NCBI GenBank assembly: GCA_018056425.1
Contig: JAGPFR010000013.1
Span: 1-60,800, forward strand
Origin: Lachnospiraceae bacterium
GTDB taxonomy: Bacteria; Bacillota; Clostridia; Lachnospirales; Lachnospiraceae
Direction of reading: 5' to 3'
Length of the DNA stretch: 60,800 nucleotides
Below the pieces are notes generated by a model, which worked only from the letters and a program-made list of their open reading frames with translations, ran no database searches and was not told where the DNA came from. This document shows, one piece after another, positions 58,853 through 60,800 of the stretch (position 1 is the first letter of the stretch; every line of letters begins with the position of its first letter). Position numbers and translations under genes: made by a program.

Positions 58853-58999
58853 CTTAAAGAGCTTGAAGCTGACGGCTTCGTCGTCAGAAAACAATACGAT
58901 GAAATGCCCGTACGTGTTGAGTATAGTCTTTCCAAGAAAGCAAAAAGCCTCATCCCCATTCTTCTCGAACTTAAAAAGTGGGGAGAAGAAAATCTGTAA
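58853..58999 (+). pseudogene. C-terminal remnant of an HxlR-type transcriptional regulator
   Basis: 48 codons: LKELEADGFVVRKQYDEMPV, RVEYSLSKKAKSLIPILLEL and KKWGEENL, then stop. This is the conserved HxlR ending (L.ELE.DG...R..Y.E.P.RVEYSLT..G.SL.PIL..L..WG). The N-terminal half with the start is absent: the sequence runs straight into the divergent trxA 5' end. HxlR regulators often stand divergent to redox genes, so this is probably a deleted trxA regulator. Confidence 0.8.
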
Positions 59000-59006
59000 A
59001 AATATT

Positions 59007-59040
59007 GCACCTGCTCCGGTATCTATGCCAAAGCAGGTGC
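59007..59040. terminator. Bidirectional terminator between HxlR remnant and asnS
   Basis: GCACCTGCT and AGCAGGTGC pair around a 16-base loop; GTTTTTTAAG follows on plus and AATATTTTTAC on minus. It ends 31 bases before the asnS stop. Confidence 0.8.
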
Positions 59041-59070
59041 ATGTTTTTTAAGTATTCAGTTATCTACAGC

Positions 59071-60456
59071 TTAGAAATCTGCAGATCTGGGCGTTCTGGG
59101 ATAAGGGATTACGTCACGGATATTCTCTACTCCGGTCAGATACATGATGAGACGTTCAAATCCCATTCCGAATCCTGAGTGAACGCATCCGCCGTATCTT
59201 CTGGTATCGAGATACCAGTCGATGCCTTCCTTATCAACTCCCATCTCATCCATTCTCTTAATGAGAACATCGAGATTTTCTTCTCTCTGGCTTCCGCCCA
59301 TGAGCTCGCCGGCCTGGGGAACAAGAAGGTCTACTGCAGCAACGGTCTTGTTGTCGGGGTTAACCTTCATGTAATATGCTTTGATATCCTTGGGCCAATC
59401 GGTTACGAATACAGGTCCGTTGAAATAATCCACGATATATTTCTCATGCTCTTTAGCGATATCCTCACCGTAATCGGGCTCAAACTCCCACTTAACATCC
59501 GCTTTCTTCAGGATATCGATAACATCATGATGCTTGATTCTGGTGAACTTAGCATTGATGATAGCATTGAGCTTATCCTTTAATCCCTTTGATACGAACT
59601 TGTCGCAGAAATCAATCTCTTCGGGGCAATTGTCGAGTACATACTTAACAACGTACTTAAGCATCTCCTCTTCGATATCCATGAGTCCTTCAAGGTCGCA
59701 GAATGCCATCTCGGGCTCGATCATCCAGAACTCGTTTGCGTGAGTCTGTGTGTTGGAATTCTCTGTTCTGAAAGTAGGTCCGAAGGTGTAGATATCACCG
59801 AATGCCATTGCAAAAGTCTCGCCCTGGAGCTGTCCGGAACCGGTGATGAATGCCTGCTTTCCGAAGAGGTCTTCATTGAAATCTACCTTTCCGTCCTCGG
59901 TAAGAGGCAAATCGTTCATATTCAAGGTAGTGATCTTAAACATCTGATCGGAGCCTTCGCAGTCCGCACAGGTAATAAGAGGAGTGTGTACATACAGATA
60001 TCCTCTCTCCTGAAAATAGCTGTGGATAGCCATTGCAGCAACACTTCTTACTCTGAATACTGCAGAGAAAAGATTGGTGCGGGGACGAAGGTGTGCAACG
60101 GTTCTTAAATACTCTCTTGTATGGCGCTTGGGCTGAATGGGATAATCCTCGGGACAGTCGCCAAGTACCTCTACGCTCTTTGCCTTAACTTCAAAAGGCT
60201 GCTGGTTTTCGGGAGTAAGAACTACTTCACCGATTACCTTAACGCTCATTCCGACTCTGATCTTGGAAATATCTTCGAAATTGGGAAGAGCCTGCTCATA
60301 TACAACCTGAAGATTCTCGAAGAAAGAACCATCATTTATATTAAGAAATCCAAACTGTGCCTGTGAACGATTGGTACGAACCCATGCACAAACTTCTACA
60401 TCCTTGGATGCATATTCGGCGGTGTTTCTGAATAATTGCTTAATCCTTGTTCTCAT
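59071..60456 (-). CDS. asnS: Asparaginyl-tRNA synthetase
   Basis: 461 residues. N-terminal OB-fold anticodon-binding domain (VEVCAWVRTNRSQAQFGFLN, VIGEVVLTPENQQPFEVKAK), then the class II core: motif 1 region AVFRVRSVAAMAIHSYFQER, motif 2 FGPTFRTENSNTQTHANEFW and motif 3 HSGFGMGFERLIMYLTG. The NEFWMIEPEM stretch separates AsnRS from AspRS. Full length with the usual RTPRSADF-type ending. An extended -10 (TGCTATAAT) about 50 bases upstream serves as promoter, divergent from the BlaI-like gene. Confidence 0.96.
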   Translation of the reverse strand: MRTRIKQLFRNTAEYASKDVEVCAWVRTNRSQAQFGFLNINDGSFFENLQVVYEQALPNFEDISKIRVGMSVKVIGEVVLTPENQQPFEVKAKSVEVLGDCPEDYPIQPKRHTREYLRTVAHLRPRTNLFSAVFRVRSVAAMAIHSYFQERGYLYVHTPLITCADCEGSDQMFKITTLNMNDLPLTEDGKVDFNEDLFGKQAFITGSGQLQGETFAMAFGDIYTFGPTFRTENSNTQTHANEFWMIEPEMAFCDLEGLMDIEEEMLKYVVKYVLDNCPEEIDFCDKFVSKGLKDKLNAIINAKFTRIKHHDVIDILKKADVKWEFEPDYGEDIAKEHEKYIVDYFNGPVFVTDWPKDIKAYYMKVNPDNKTVAAVDLLVPQAGELMGGSQREENLDVLIKRMDEMGVDKEGIDWYLDTRRYGGCVHSGFGMGFERLIMYLTGVENIRDVIPYPRTPRSADF

Positions 60457-60537
60457 AGTCTGATACCGTTCTTTCTATATTTATTCCGCTTTTTACGGCA
60501 TTACTTTGGTATTATAGCACACTACCTCAAAAAAATG

Positions 60538-60589
60538 TTGACAAGTTTGGTCTACGGTTATAGACTTCAATTGGTCTATAGCTATAGTC
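60538..60589 (+). promoter_or_regulatory. Promoter with two BlaI-type dyads
   Basis: TTGACA (60538-60543) is followed by GTCTACGGTTATAGAC (60550-60565) and GTCTATAGCTATAGTC (60574-60589), two related 16-bp dyads centred 24 bp apart. They overlap the probable -10 region. BlaI/MecI proteins bind paired dyads of this size, so autorepression is expected. Confidence 0.7.
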
Positions 60590-60630
60590 TAAAAATCTGT
60601 CTGTGTTGAAAGGAGGACAAATTAGTAATC

Positions 60631-60800
60631 ATGTCTGATTTGTTATTGAGTGAAAGCGAATACAGGATAATGGATATCATATGGGATAACGCTCCCGTTG
60701 AATCCGGCCGGCTCGTCAAGCTGTGCGAGAGCAAACTGTCCTGGAAGAAATCCACTACTTATACGATGCTTAAGAAACTGTGCGATAAGAATCTCGTTAA
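60631..60800 (+). CDS. BlaI/MecI/CopY family repressor, N-terminal part (cut by window edge)
   Basis: The 56 visible codons read MSDLLLSESEYRIMDIIWDN, APVESGRLVKLCESKLSWKK, STTYTMLKKLCDKNLV. This is the winged-helix domain of BlaI/MecI-type repressors (LsxxEwxIMxxlW, then KxxTvxTmLxRLxxKgxl). RBS AAAGGAGGA precedes the ATG. The C-terminal dimerisation part and any partner BlaR1-like gene lie outside the window. Confidence 0.9.
   Translation, partial: MSDLLLSESEYRIMDIIWDNAPVESGRLVKLCESKLSWKKSTTYTMLKKLCDKNLV

Overview
The window is a bacterial chromosome segment of moderate GC (low to mid 40s by eye, not counted). Strong GGAGG-type ribosome-binding sites, many paired ABC ATPase/permease operons, ECF-type vitamin uptake, LytTR regulators, CPBP proteases and the styles of CoaBC/CoaX, FeoAB and MgsA all point to a Clostridia member, most likely Lachnospiraceae. 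No rRNA, tRNA, CRISPR array, transposase or phage gene was recognised. Both window ends cut genes: a YitT-family protein at the left and a BlaI/MecI-type repressor at the right.

Layout. 1-3.7 kb: YitT tail, a cytidylate kinase-like remnant, a Phd/RelE toxin-antitoxin pair, and feoAB with a FeoB that lacks its usual C-terminus. 3.7-9.3 kb: first LytTR/DUF3021 module, a PTS EIIC-like membrane protein, an EAL phosphodiesterase and small enzymes. 9.4-17.5 kb (plus strand): two ABC exporter half-transporters flanking a DUF1854 protein, a 74-75-bp tandem hairpin array, a GNAT protein, a deleted phosphotransferase gene and a CPBP protease. 17.5-30 kb (minus): an Lsa-like ABC-F protein behind an attenuator leader, the second LytTR module (with an ABC-2 transporter), assorted hydrolases and the third LytTR module (with a secreted-type alpha/beta hydrolase). 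30-37.6 kb (minus): MacB-like ABC transporter, a two-component system, a flavodoxin and a GH13 enzyme. 37.7-41.2 kb: divergent coaBC and panT-coaX, the latter behind a structured leader. 41.3-44.3 kb: a 5'-truncated GGDEF gene fused by deletion to a broken riboflavin operon under an FMN riboswitch, then mgsA. 44.8-49.6 kb: an ABC transporter/two-component operon resembling LnrLMN-LnrJK. 49.8-53.4 kb: GNAT, nucleoside phosphorylase with a leader peptide, and a chemoreceptor. 53.5-58.5 kb: ABC/FtsX-TetR-MFS operon behind two TetR-type operators. 58.5-60.8 kb: trxA, an HxlR remnant, asnS and blaI-like.

Three themes recur. First, envelope export and sensing: at least six ABC systems, two two-component systems, a TetR unit and three LytTR-plus-membrane-protein modules. 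Each LytTR module has a direct repeat spaced two helical turns (21-22 bp) upstream of its first gene. Second, deletion-type gene decay: the kinase remnant, APH-like gene, FeoB tail, ribD interior, ribBA 3' end, GGDEF 5' end, a chemoreceptor tail and an HxlR tail all look like products of deletion, not of point mutation. Third, dispersed inverted repeats with a GTGACA...TGTCAC outer arm sit in gene gaps and often double as terminators.

The best candidates for something undescribed are the ABC-DUF1854-ABC unit with a PH-like/zinc-ribbon front end and its adjacent hairpin array, the LytTR modules with conserved promoter geometry, and the leaders upstream of panT and the nucleoside phosphorylase.
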